Source of the DNA: Lucinisca nassula
Taxonomy: Eukaryota > Mollusca > Bivalvia > Lucinida > Lucinidae
Assembly: GCA_963580285.1 (NCBI GenBank)
Contig: CAUZLF010000695.1
Coordinates: forward strand, 147,001 to 211,000
Reading direction: 5' to 3'
Length of the DNA stretch: 64,000 nucleotides
The notes under the pieces are model-generated. The model was given only the letters and a program-made list of their open reading frames with translations. It was not told the DNA's origin and made no database searches. Positions 44,606 through 55,233 of the stretch are shown here, in pieces. The position numbers and the translations under genes were made by a program. Positions within the stretch are counted from its first letter, which is position 1; each line of letters opens with the position of its first letter.

Positions 44606-44845
44606 TTATATGAGGGCTGGTTGATATGTTGTGAGCCTCATATTGAAGGATTTGAATTTTGTCGGACATACTGTATTATTTTTCAACCTTTTTCAACCTT
44701 ATCCCTTCAGTATCTACACACTTTTACCAGCAGTGTTTAAGGGCTTCAATGCCATTTTTATAGAACTCCTTTTATCCACTGCATATATGTAGTCATCATC
44801 GGACAGAAAGTGGGTGTCTCAAATAGCCGTTTTCAGATTTGGAAA

Positions 44846-44994
44846 TAGATGAGGCGGTTCTAACGAGTACCCACAACCTACGTCTTGGAGCATAAATAAG
44901 AAAAATAATAAATACCCCCATAGACCCCAGTTTTCTCTAGATGAAGTGGGGCTAATGGGGTGTTCATTTCTCGCACTTTATTTACGTGATGACT
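44846..44994. mobile_element. Half foldback MITE, subfamily B
   Basis: Only the right half: GATGAGGCGGTTCTAACGAG to TTTACGTGATG. Confidence 0.7.
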
Positions 44995-45119
44995 GCGATT
45001 GGCCATATTTGTCCATTACAAGTGTACATTACATACACTCTAGACTTGCAGGAAAAAAGAATACATGGTAATCATGCAATTAAGGCAGGGATCCCAGCAA
45101 ATGATGCCAGTGGAGCATG

Positions 45120-45292
45120 TTCGGACACCAACATTTTTCAGACAAGACGATTTTTAAAGGTTTTCCCTATATACCTCTATGTAAACCAAGTAGGCATCGC
45201 CCCCGTGCCATTTTCGGCCCGGGGGCTATAATTTGAACAATCTTGGTAGAGGTCCACAAGAAAAAGATTCATACCAAATATCTCTTATTTTT
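45120..45292. repeat. Isolated tandem-core unit (element 1 type)
   Basis: One unit like those at 1428-2690 (TTCAGACAAGACGATTTTTA, TTGAACAATCTTGGTAGAGG, CATACCAAATATC). 45293-45742 holds no recognised gene; 45690-45745 resembles an inverted piece of the 14126 SINE head. Confidence 0.65.
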
Positions 45293-45756
45293 CCCTTTTT
45301 GTTGCCATTGTAACCAGAGTTCTGCAAGCAATTGAATTATTTAACTTTGAGAGCGGACCACCCAAAGGTTATTTCTGCCCAGTTCTGTTGACACACCGAT
45401 ACCCATAAAACCTTCCTTATGGACTACAATATGAAAACAAATTGCACATGGCCGAGCAAAGTGGCGAGGCTGAGCTGGTAATTATAAAGCTAACAAAACC
45501 AATGAAGCCAAGTATAAAACTGCTCAGTGGAAAGCCAGAGCTAAGGTACCACCAACAGAGCTGTTTTTCTTTGACCCCTCTTGCTCAAACTAGTCGGAGG
45601 TTTTTAAAACACAAATAGCGTTTCACACATTTGATGAAGTTTGGTCATTATGGCTATACTTCACGTGTATCGAACCGATCTGCCAATCAGAGGTCGGCGG
45701 CGCCTCACATGTGGGACGAGGCTCGAGGAGACCTATGCGATAAGAGACGTAATCAT

Positions 45757-46129
45757 TGTTTTGTATGTATTGGAGTTTAACGGCCCATTCAACACTATGT
45801 AGGTCATTTAAGCCGATCAGTTTACCTATCCACACTTTTCCAACCTATCCACACTTTGTCTGGGCAGGCTCATTAGAGACTCAATAAAACTGAGTCTTCG
45901 AATTTCGTTCCTTTATATGTTCTTTGTCTCCAAAGGTATTACAAGTACAGTGCACATTTTTTCGCCAGAAACTAACAATTGCCCTTACTGAATCCGCGGA
46001 AGGATTCTGACCGTAAAAAGATTTCATGATCAATATCAACGAAAGAATGTTGCCGACCCCGGCAGGTATCGAATCCGCGTCCTCCCTATCACCAGTCAGA
46101 CGCGCATCCGACTGGGCTACCGAACCGGC
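45757..46129 (-). mobile_element. Complete tRNA-derived SINE, minus strand
   Basis: 373 bp with a perfect 14-bp duplication AGAGACGTAATCAT (45743-45756 and 46130-46143). On the minus strand the head is GCCGGTTCGGTAGCCCAGTC with B-box GGATTCGATACC (loop near CTGGTGA, GGU-like). The 3' end is AAATGACCTACATAGTGTTG, GGGCCGTTAAACTCC and an A-rich tail. The tail pattern is shared with the S family and the intact LINE. Confidence 0.9.
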
Positions 46130-46242
46130 AGAGACGTAATCATATGTGAGAATAAAAACAAAATCTGCTCACGGAAAAAATAAGCTCTAAGCGTTCGTTC
46201 TAATCCGTTATTGGCAATGATTTTGTAATCATTAAGTTAACA

Positions 46243-46523
46243 CATTATGAAAACATGCCTATAGAAATACATTTTAAATTTTAGCACGAAAAAAATGAAA
46301 ATTTTCAGATGAAAAATTCCGATATTTTTCTTATTTCTGCACAAAACATAAATTGTGGATACTCGTTAGAACCGCCTCGACGTGGCGATTCTAACGAATA
46401 CCCACAATCAATGTTTTTGAGCAGAAATAAAAATAACTAGTGCATACCCCTGCAAACCCCAGTTTTACTATATAAAAGTGGGGTTTAAAGGGGTCAAATT
46501 TATATAAGCGTGTTTTCGTGGTG
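46243..46523. mobile_element. Foldback MITE, subfamily A
   Basis: CATTATGAAAACATGCCTAT to AAGCGTGTTTTCGTGGTG; palindrome GAACCGCCTCGACGTGGCG. Confidence 0.8.
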
Positions 46524-46529
46524 GTTTCC

Positions 46530-46780
46530 TTGGAATGAACACCCCTCTAAACCCCACTTTATATGGAGAAAAACCCGGGTTTACGGGAGTGTTTAATTAT
46601 TTTTCTTATTAATGCTCCAAGACATAGGTTGTGGGTACTCGTTAGAACCGCCTCAATGCGGCGGTTCTAACGAGCACCAACAACCTACGTTTGCAGTATA
46701 AATAAGAGAAAATACCAGAAAAGTAGCCATTTTGGAGATGTTTAAAAAGTACACTATGTCGCACGGGTGTGTTATCTTAA
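46530..46780. mobile_element. Foldback MITE, subfamily B
   Basis: GAATGAACACCCCTCTAAAC to ACTATGTCGCACGGGTGTG; palindrome GAACCGCCTCAATGCGGCGG. It lies immediately next to the preceding A copy. Confidence 0.75.
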
Positions 46781-46811
46781 TGGCCTTTGTGAAATGTTTT
46801 AAAATGACTTT

Positions 46812-47092
46812 CATTACGAAATCATGCCTATACAAATACATTGTAAATTTCAAACGGCGAAAAAAAGTAAATTTTAGGATGAAAAATTGTGATATTTTCC
46901 TTATTATTCCTTAAAACATAAGTTGTGGGTGCTCGATAGAACCGCCTTAATGAGGGGGTTCTATCGAGTAACCACAACCTATGTTTTAGATCCGAAATAC
47001 GTAAAATTATCAAAACCCATGAAAACCCAAGTTTTACTATATAAAAGTGGGGTTCGAGGGGGTCACAATTATATAGGCGCGTATTCGTGATG
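46812..47092. mobile_element. Foldback MITE, subfamily A
   Basis: CATTACGAAATCATGCCTAT to TATAGGCGCGTATTCGTGATG, about 281 bp. Confidence 0.8.
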
Positions 47093-47523
47093 GTAATATT
47101 TAGCCCATGTGTCTCGGATAAAATAAAATATATATATGTTTAAACTGCTCACCGAAAACCATGCTGAATGCAAGTACCAAAACGCACAAGCCAATTGCCG
47201 TCTTCATTCTCAAACTAGAAAAAAAGTAGCTAGGTGTTGTTTCCTTGTGGCGCAACAATTGTATATTGAAATTCGCAATCGTGGGAAGTCTTTTTATAAC
47301 AAGAACGGACGTCAGTGTTTATAATATTTGCGTACTTTCGTATTTTTTTTTTTAATGTTACAACACGCCAAAACCCTCAAAATGACTTGCGTGTGTAGCG
47401 TAATCCGAGCCTTCTCTGACGTTCTAAAAGCCTTTTTTATTTTCTGATAATGCGGCTTTAACAATGTCACTACAGCCAGAGATCTCGGGTTATGGGTAGC
47501 GTAGACACTGATCACTGAACATA
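47093..47523. other. No gene recognised
   Basis: Low-complexity, AT-rich DNA with short unlikely frames on both strands. Confidence 0.4.
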
Positions 47524-47563
47524 GCATGACGAAAACTCGCCTATATATTTCACTGTAAATAAA

Positions 47564-47884
47564 CATCACGAAAACACTCCTAAATAATTTGTACCCCCTT
47601 GAACCCCACTTTTATATAGAAAAACTAGGGTTTATAGGGGTCTGCCTTATTTTTCTTATTTCTGCTCTAAATTATAGATTGTAGGTACACGTTAGAACCG
47701 CCTCATTTCTGTTCTAAAATATAGATTGTTGGTATTCGTTAGAACCGCCTCAATGAGGCGGTTCTAACGTGTACCTACAATCTATATTTCGAGCAGAAAT
47801 AAAAATACCACAATTTTATAACAAAATTTTCATTTTTCGGCGGTAAAATTTACAATGTATTTGTATAGGCGTATTTCCGTTATG
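47564..47884. mobile_element. Foldback MITE, subfamily A, with internal duplication
   Basis: CATCACGAAAACACTCCTAA to GGCGTATTTCCGTTATG. A ~60-bp piece (CTGTTCTAAAATATAGATTG to GAACCGCCTCA) is repeated in the left arm. A broken A terminus (GACGAAAACTCGCCTATA) precedes it at 47529. Confidence 0.75.
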
Positions 47885-48064
47885 GCCTGCCATGTCCGCA
47901 TTGAACCTGCTAAACTTGCTTGGTTGGCTTGTCCTGAGATGAATAATAAAAGGTCCTAAAAAGACTGAATGAGGCGCTGTCTTATCTATATATTTTCTTG
48001 TTACACAGGTCACATTGTAGTTTTACCGTGCCCTTGCTTAAGATTCCGTTTTCAACCAAATATA

Positions 48065-48331
48065 TAGTAGTCGCAGATAAGATTGACTAGGCGGAGCTAT
48101 TCAGGTGTTGTCAATATATGTCAAATTCGCTGAGTCCATCAGAAGATTCGGTAGAGTGCCTTTCAGCACGCTTTCTACAAGCGGACGAGATGGTCATATA
48201 CGTCATAGCTATGCTTGTGTTACAGTTGAATTCACACAATCGGGTGACTTGGTTTACCTTTTGTTGATGGAATACTCCTAAGGCAGGTGCAAACGATAGC
48301 TCCGCCTAGTCAATCTTATCTGCGACTACTA
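48065..48331. mobile_element. Tc1/mariner-like MITE with 35-bp perfect inverted repeats
   Basis: 267 bp. The end TAGTAGTCGCAGATAAGATT continues into GACTAGGCGGAGCTA and is mirrored exactly at the right end. TA lies on both sides (48063-48064 and 48332-48333). Internal DNA is non-coding. Confidence 0.85.
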
Positions 48332-48734
48332 TACTTCTTATAACGTACACTTGCAGAATTGCAAGTCGGTGGAAAAAGGCAAACTCTTTTTTTTTTTTTT
48401 TTTAATTTTATTTTCGTTATCTTCAAGTACATATATATATACAAAACTTTTCACAATACATTTTTTATACGTATAAATTCCTTAACATGTCTGCACTTTA
48501 GCTACAAAATGAAACATTGTCCTGAAAAAATAAAAAATGGATAAATAAATAAATAATAATAAAAAAGAAAGAATATAAAGGAGGAAAAAAAAAAGAAATA
48601 AAAATGGAAGTATGAAATATAAAGGAGAACGATAAAAAAGTTTGGAGGTTTTTGCAGTTCCTAGCGCATATTAAAATAAAATAACACAGAATATACGATT
48701 TAAGTCCTTAGATACTTTATAACAAATATTGGAA
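48332..48734. other. AT-rich DNA, no gene recognised
   Basis: T-run (48388-48404), TATATATATA (48431) and A-rich GGAGGAAAAAAAAAAG stretches; may be 3' sequence of an unidentified minus-strand element. Confidence 0.4.
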
Positions 48735-48976
48735 GAAATGTGTTCAGAAACTTCTCACATTTTTTCTTGGAATGCCAACGGTTTGATATTGAAAGAATTG
48801 TTTTATTGAATAGTCTAAGTCCAATTTGTACTCCCAACCTAAAATCTATTCTTTTCGGTGATAATACATGTAGTTTAGACAATCATGTCAATACCCAAAT
48901 ATTCCTAGCAGTTCAGAAGTATATACTTGAGAGTAAACGTTTCAAAACATGAGGATACATACGAAGTCTTTCTCTT

Positions 48977-49016
<40 letters not shown>

Positions 49017-49255
49017 TGTTAAGTCAATGTTCTATCACATTGTGCATATCTACATACTTGATTTAAACTGATGTTATCTTAATGTATGTTCTCACCGGTT
49101 TATTGCAATGGTTATGTAATTTTCGGGAAACAGATTCATATAAGTCGATCGACTTCTTTCTGGATCCCTTCATATACTGTATATTGTAATGAACATTAAT
49201 ACATATTGTATGTTTGTATTATGCATGTATTATGAATAAATATGTTTAAACCAAA
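48735..49255 (+). pseudogene. C-terminal fragment and 3' end of a different LINE
   Basis: A 70-residue frame (48743-48952) reads HFFLECQRFDIERIVLLNSL and LDNHVNTQIFLAVQKYILES. This matches the style of the zinc-finger-like RT C-terminus of LINEs (H...C pattern then a helical end). A (CT)n run at 48981-49010 and an AT-rich 3' UTR ending ATGAATAAATATGTTTAAAC follow. The clade cannot be assigned from this piece. Confidence 0.5.
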
Positions 49256-49455
49256 CTTCTCAAATCTTCTAATATGTATGGACCGTCACTTCCCATCAAA
49301 ACTGCCTGCTGTACCCAAAAAATGCAAGTTACTATATTTTATATCTAAGAAGATACTGTCAGTCCTACCCATCTAACGTTGGTTAAAATAAATAAATAAG
49401 CAAATAATGAATAAATTAAAATAAATAGCAATAGTGATACAACAATTCTTGAATC

Positions 49456-50502
49456 TTACCGTAAATGTGTATTGAAGTAGTTATATAAGGGTGACCATTT
49501 TGAGAAAAACTTGTTTACATTATTATTTATATACGCTATATATTTTTCCATTTGAAATTTTTCCCTCATCCTAGATATAAATTTATTTATATTTAAATCA
49601 CTTTTAAAAAACTTGTTACTATAAATATAATATTTCGCCAAGACGAATATATAATTTATCATTTGGTTATTATCCTGGTAAGAGAATAATATATTTCTTT
49701 CTTTTAAATCTATTAATATGTTTGAATTTGCTATTAACCATCCTTTCAGTTCATTCCAGAATAGCTTAACCTTGTCACACTCCACAAATAAATGATATAT
49801 GGATTCTGATTTGTCTTTACAGTATTCACATAACTCATCGTCTATTTTATTTATTTTAAATAAAAACGATTTGGTTACTAAAATTTTATTGTTTATTTTA
49901 TACTGAAAATCTTTTAATTTGACAACTTTTAATGTTGTTATAACTTTATTATATTTTTTCCAGTCGTCATCACTTATATTTCCTATTTGTTGTGTCCATT
50001 TATTTTGTATGTCTGGCTTATCTGCGTCAATCATTATATCATAAAAATGTCTACCCCCCTTTTTGTCCTTAATAATTTGTTTTACTAAAAAATTGCATTT
50101 AACCTTAAATCGGTTGGTAATACATAAAATCTTGTTATTACTTAATATCGTTTTCCAATTTTCTGGAATTTTCCTTAGTAGAGAGTATAAATCTAAAAAC
50201 GTACCTCTCAGCCCATAAATATGCTTTAAAGTGTCAAAATCATATATATTTCCATTCTCATCAAAAAGGTCACCAATCAAAGTAAGACCCTTTTTAAACC
50301 AATCATGAATACAAAAGTTTTGCCCGTTTATTAATTTTTTATTATACCATAAAGGTGAGTCTAAGATATCTTGAGGTGTTTTTACCTCCAATTTGTGACA
50401 GAACTCTGCCCAATTTCTTAAAAGATCTTTCCAGAATGGATTTTGGATATCAAGTGTTTCAAAATAACCAGATCCAGCACTAAATATTTTTTTTAAAATC
50501 AA
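49456..50502 (-). pseudogene. L1/Tx1-type ORF2 C-terminal region
   Basis: 348 residues after the RT. It contains FLFKINKIDDELCEYCKDKS and YHLFVECDKVKLFWNEL, the C-x2-C...H...C zinc-finger-like domain typical of LINE RT C-termini. It is in a different frame from the RT: one shift near 50578 and a second in an A-run near 50490. Confidence 0.75.
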
Positions 50503-50568
50503 TGTTTGCTTGTATAGACCATGATCTGGTTTCCGAACTATGAATAATTCTTCGCAACCAAGATATTT

Positions 50569-52134
50569 TCAAAGCTTTATAAAAATAAAGATATTTATCA
50601 TTCTAAGTCCCCCTGATGCTAGGTTCTTAATAACTATGCTTCTTTTAACTCGGTCTGGTCCAGAGTTCCACAAGAATTTGAAGAATAATTTCTCCAACCG
50701 TTTTACTAATTCACCAGGGGGATTAGGCAGAGCTAAAAAAAGATGGATGAACTTGGCTAGAGCTAACGATTTTATGACGGTTATTCTTCCTAAAAGAGTT
50801 AATTTTCTTTTCGACCACTGTTTACATAGACTTTCTACCTTTGAAAAAATATCATTAGCGTTAACATCCCATATGTCAAAAACTTCTGTTGTGAATGAAA
50901 CTCCCAGAATCTTAAAAGGTCCCCGTGCCCAATCAAGTTTATAATCTTTACAGAGCTTTATTGTGGAATTACTTAAACTACCTATCCAAATGGCTTTAGT
51001 TTTTTTCACATTTATTTTCAAGCCACACATATGATAAAAAGTATTTAAAATGTTCAAAGTTTCTCTTAATGACTTTTCACTACCATATAAAAATATTTGT
51101 GTATCATCTGCGTATTGGCTGAGTCTAAGTTCTTTTTCGTTAATTTCTATTCCTTTTATTTCATTACTTTTCTGTATCATTCGTCCCAGAATTTCGGCAC
51201 ATAAAATAAATACATAAGGGGAAATAGGATCACCTTGTCTGCATCCTCTCTTTAAGTTAAAAAAGTCTGACATAAAACCGTTTTGAATGATACAGGACTC
51301 TGAACCCCCCTGAAATAGTTTAATCCAAGCAATAAATGAAGAACCAAAATTAAAATATTTTAAAACTTTTTCAATAAATTCCCAGGATACTGTATCGAAA
51401 GCCTTTTCAAAATCAATGGACAATAATAGGCCTGGTATATTTTGATTTTTTGTTTCAAATAAAATATCATAGACAGTTCTAATATTTTCTCCGATAAATC
51501 TACCAGAAATAAAGCCTTTCTGTTCATCATTTATAAGTTTATCTGAAACCGTTTTAACTCTATTAGCTATTACCGATGATGCCATTTTATATACAACATT
51601 TAATAACGAGATAGGGCGCCAATTCTTTAAATAATGCCTTGATTTACCTGGTTTAGGCAAACATGTAATAACCCCTTGTTTTTGAGTAACTGATAGAGCA
51701 CCTTCTCTATAGCCATAATTTATAGATCTTAAGACGAAAATTCCGATATCAGACCAAAAGAATTTAAAGAATTCAACAGTAAAGCCATCTAATCCAGGAC
51801 TTTTATCATTTTTCATGCCCTTAAGTGCTGTTAAAAGTTCCTCATATGTAATTTCCCCTTCTAGTTTTTCTGCTTCTAAGTCTGTTAATTTAATAGTAGT
51901 TTGTCCGACTATATCTTCAATTGGTCTCTTATCCAAAGTTGGTTGTTTATCATATAATTTTTCATAAAATCTTTTCTGACAATTTAAAATATCTTTTGTA
52001 TTTGTTACTTCTGTTTCATTTTCATCGACTAATTTTGTCATTACTTTATTTGTAAAATTTCGGCTCTCCAAACTTAAAAAATATTTTGATGGTTTTTCCC
52101 CTAAGTCTTGGTACCTACATTTAGATCTTAACAT
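50569..52134 (-). pseudogene. L1/Tx1-type ORF2 reverse transcriptase
   Basis: 521 residues. Pre-RT SRNFTNKVMTKLVDEN; then KSPGLDGFTVEFFK, NWRPISLLNVVYK, DEQKGFISGRFIGENI, motif A LLSIDFEKAFDTVSWEF, motif B RGCRQGDPISPYVF, catalytic QYADDTQIFL, and thumb FKILGVSF. The domain is intact but lacks a contiguous endonuclease and C-terminus. L1 superfamily by motif style; Tx1 versus another L1 branch is not resolved. Confidence 0.85.
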
Positions 52135-52602
52135 TACTCCTTCAATTTTTCTTTCCTTATATCAACCAATCTATCTCTCATTTGAGTTAAACTTTGGATT
52201 TTTTCAAAATTCACATCACTAAAATTGCTTCCAATTTCTTCCTCTAAACTACTTATTTCATTTTCCTACTTATTTTCTTCTAATTTTTTTCTCTTTTTTA
52301 TTGAACTGTATTTTATTGTGTTTCCTCTTATGATCATTAATAAAGTTTCTAAAAATAACTGGTCATTTATATTGAATTTTATGTTTTCATCGGAAATATT
52401 TTCATTTTGCCTTAAATTTTCATTTGTCTTGTATGTAAGCTTCACTTCTTCAACCGTCCGTTTCACTTATTCGATATATTTTCTGTCTTTTAATAAAGTA
52501 TTGTTAAATTTCCAATATCCTTTTCCCCTCTCATAATCTTGCAATAAACAATATCAGAATCTATTACGTATTGGAAAAGATATTCACTTACTAAAAAGTA
52601 GT
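52135..52602 (-). pseudogene. Broken linker between endonuclease and RT
   Basis: Lys/Glu/Asn-rich fragments open in several frames, with no continuous frame. A short stretch (52466-52266) is open on the minus strand. Confidence 0.5.
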
Positions 52603-53316
52603 CTAATCGAGCTTGTTTTTTTTTTTTGAAGGGTTTAATCTACACCATGTATATTTCCTAATGTTTTCGTTCATTACACGCCAAACATCTATAAAATAAT
52701 CTTCTTCTAATAAGTTTAACACTACTTTCCTAGCTTTAGGATTATTAATATGTACATAATTAAAATTATCCATTTCTGCATCTAATACCAGGTTCCAGTC
52801 CCCGCACATGATTATATTTTCATTTTCAAATTCTGTAATCTTGTTTAATATATTTTCATAAACCTGAGGGTTGTCTTCATTTGGCCCGTATAAGTTTACT
52901 AAAGTAATTTCTTTATCTTGAATAACCATATCTAAAATTAAATAGTTACCATTTTTATCAGATTTAACTCGTTTCACCTTTTGTTCAAAATTATTATTAA
53001 TCAGTACCATTACCCCTCTACTCATTGTGGTATAAGAACTAAAATAAATGTCGTACCCCCACTCAGCCTTTATAAATGATTCCATTTTTTCATTTATGTG
53101 AACATCCTGACGACAGACAATATTGTATTTTTTGGCCCTAAAGTACTGAAAAAGGTCACGCCTTTTAGATGCCACAGACAGGCCGCCACGACAGTTTTGT
53201 GAGAAAATTGTGATCGAGTCATCCATATTCTCCTTCATGTTTATGATAACAAAGATGAGACGAGAAGAGTGAACACATATGCTTTCCAAAATATATTCTT
53301 TTGTTATAATATTCAC
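52603..53316 (-). pseudogene. L1/Tx1-type APE endonuclease domain
   Basis: From about residue 33: ITIFSQNCRGG (Asn), then CRQDVHI where the family normally has a Glu-containing QETH. Later YGPNEDNP, IIMCGDWNLVLD (Asp/Asn), and KYTWCR. The frame ends at KKKNKLD on the T-run at 52612-52626 (plus strand), a likely slippage indel. The true start is uncertain because upstream DNA belongs to the DIRS junction. Confidence 0.7.
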
Positions 53317-53438
53317 TGCAGTTTAAATATATAAATATTATTTTCTCAATCCTATTATAAAGAAAACCTACCTTTATTGTACACTTAAATCTGAAGATAA
53401 AAAAACTCATTATTTTCCGTAAAGCCTTCAGCTTTATC

Positions 53439-53574
53439 GCATGTAGAAACTGCATGTTACTCCGCGATAGCGAACCAGGCGCTCTTTCAAGCAATGTAAT
53501 ACGACAGATAAGAAAAGACAGGTCACGTGATATACCCTGTCTCAATATCTACCTTTCACGCATCAATCCAGTCA
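53439..53574 (+). repeat. DIRS left inverted terminal repeat
   Basis: 136 bp from GCATGTAGAAACTGC to CATCAATCCAGTCA; the exact inverse lies at 58432-58567. The first 46 bases of the element (53408-53453) recur inverted in the internal complementary region. Confidence 0.92.
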
Positions 53575-53712
53575 GAAGTTATTTTGCGGGCGAACGATGA
53601 AGGCTGAAAAGGCGCTTCAGTAAGTGAATAATCTTTTATTACGCGATTGAATTTTGTCAATTGTGCATTTATTTAGCTTCGGACGTAGTCCAAGTTTATT
53701 TCTGAGATTGAA

Positions 53713-55215
53713 ATGTCTGCAGTTGCACAAAATGAACAGGACGATGTCCTGTCTCTGTCCGACAGTAATGGCGGACATTCTGACTTTTCCGGTTTCGACG
53801 AAACCGATATTCGAAAACAAGGTGACGTTGTCACTTCCAAAAAGAATTGTAAAAAGCAACCTGTGGTTTCGGAGAAACCTAACAAGGAAAATAATAGTAC
53901 TGACAAACCGTCAGGCTCGTCAAAAACAAAAAATAAACCGACTTCCGGTGCCACGTCGTCGGGGGCATCCGCCATTAAAATTTCACAAACTGGCTTGCAG
54001 ACCGGTAATAAACAAGGTTGCTCTAAAAAGAATACAGCCTCAAAAGGCAAGTCTGTGTCTAATGCGTCCAAAGGGAAAGCGTTACAAAAGAAAGATAGCT
54101 CTTTAGATTTATCGCAGCTGTCCGAAAATGATATTTCTAGGTTGAGAAATGTTCTTGGCATTTCAGGCCATTCTCAGATGGAGGACCAAGAATATCAGTA
54201 TTTATTTGCTGACGGGTTAGACAATTTACCCAGAGTACATGTTGAGGTTGAAAATGAACCCTGTAGTGACACTGAAGTTTATTTTGAAGGTGATCAGACT
54301 GTTCAAGACTGTGCTCTTCCTTTATATTCTGCTCGTAGAGCAGTCAGACCCCCTACTCCATTGAAAGATATAGGCAATCAGTTAAGCTCAGCTTTGTTTG
54401 ATTCACATTCAGTAACTCTAGAAGAGGGTCAGTGTAGTGATCAGGATGATGGTGCATGGGAACTGCCTAAGCTTAAAGCGCCTCAAAGAGGAGAACCTGT
54501 GTCAAATTCTTTGGCGTCCTTAATAAATACTGCTTGTACATCTCAATGTGAAACTGAAGACATTACGTCTCGTTATCAGTTACCATCAAACTGTGATAAA
54601 TTGGCTCCTCCCCTGGTGAATTCAGAAATTTGGAACGAGATTGCAAAGAGGGCACAGACTTATGATAGGTTTCTCAGAGATATTCAGACTTTGTTGGCGA
54701 CTGGTATAGTCCCGATTATTAAGTTGTCACAGCTACTGAACAAGGAAATATCAAAAACTCCTGGGGCAAAGCAAATGGTTTCTGATGCTATTACATTAAT
54801 TGGACAGGCACAGTTTAATCTGTCTCTCCGTAGGAGGTATTTAATTCGTCCTTATCTTAAGAAAAAGTACTCTAATTTGTGTAATTTGAATACACCTGTG
54901 ACAAGTCTTTTGTTTGGTGATGATGTGCAGAAAGAAATCAAGAAGTGCGATACTAGCACAACTGTTACTAAAGACAATTATCAAAGCTCGTATAGTTACG
55001 GAAATGTGAACAATCAGCGTTTCAGCAGAAACAGCTACAGAGGTAGAACCAGAGGCGGTCCTGGTCCTGTTAGAGGTTATTATTCTAATTCTCGTGGGTT
55101 TAGGTACCATCCATATCAAAGGCAGATGAGATTTCAGTATCAAAGTCAGTATCAGAATCCTGTGAGGAAGCTGAAGAAATCTGCAACGGCTACCAGTGCA
55201 GAGGAGACTGCATGA
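53713..55215 (+). CDS. DIRS ORF1, gag-like protein
   Basis: 500 residues. The N-terminal ~140 residues are Ser/Lys/Asn-rich and disordered. A central part (about 270-400) contains LVNSEIWNEIAKRAQTYDRF, followed by LLATGIVPIIKLSQLL and AQFNLSLRRRYLIRPYL, consistent with a DIRS capsid-like region. The C-terminus is Arg/Gly/Tyr-rich (YRGRTRGGPGPVRGYY), suited to nucleic-acid binding. The frame is intact. Its stop at 55213 is in the same frame as the start of the RT coding region, so readthrough or reinitiation could link them (inference). Confidence 0.8.
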   Translation: MSAVAQNEQDDVLSLSDSNGGHSDFSGFDETDIRKQGDVVTSKKNCKKQPVVSEKPNKENNSTDKPSGSSKTKNKPTSGATSSGASAIKISQTGLQTGNKQGCSKKNTASKGKSVSNASKGKALQKKDSSLDLSQLSENDISRLRNVLGISGHSQMEDQEYQYLFADGLDNLPRVHVEVENEPCSDTEVYFEGDQTVQDCALPLYSARRAVRPPTPLKDIGNQLSSALFDSHSVTLEEGQCSDQDDGAWELPKLKAPQRGEPVSNSLASLINTACTSQCETEDITSRYQLPSNCDKLAPPLVNSEIWNEIAKRAQTYDRFLRDIQTLLATGIVPIIKLSQLLNKEISKTPGAKQMVSDAITLIGQAQFNLSLRRRYLIRPYLKKKYSNLCNLNTPVTSLLFGDDVQKEIKKCDTSTTVTKDNYQSSYSYGNVNNQRFSRNSYRGRTRGGPGPVRGYYSNSRGFRYHPYQRQMRFQYQSQYQNPVRKLKKSATATSAEETA

Positions 55216-55233
55216 AATGAGGTAGGCTGCACA

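Larger units (their letters stand above)
49380..53407 (-). mobile_element. Decayed L1/Tx1-type LINE, minus strand
   Basis: On the minus strand: endonuclease (53316-52603), a broken linker (52602-52135), RT (52134-50569), and the C-terminal region (50502-49456), ending with an AT-rich 3' UTR to about 49380. The frames do not join: breaks occur at the T-run near 52612-52626, within 52140-52600, near 50578 and at an A-run near 50490. There is no RNase H. The DIRS element abuts its 5' side at 53408, which may have removed ORF1. Confidence 0.8.

Noticed and set aside
48981..49010. (CT)n run as a promoter element
   Set aside because: It sits in the 3' UTR of a decayed LINE fragment; simple repeat expansion is sufficient.
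53654..54161. Additional frames overlapping DIRS ORF1 on both strands
   Set aside because: They are shadows of the gag frame, with no recognisable domain.
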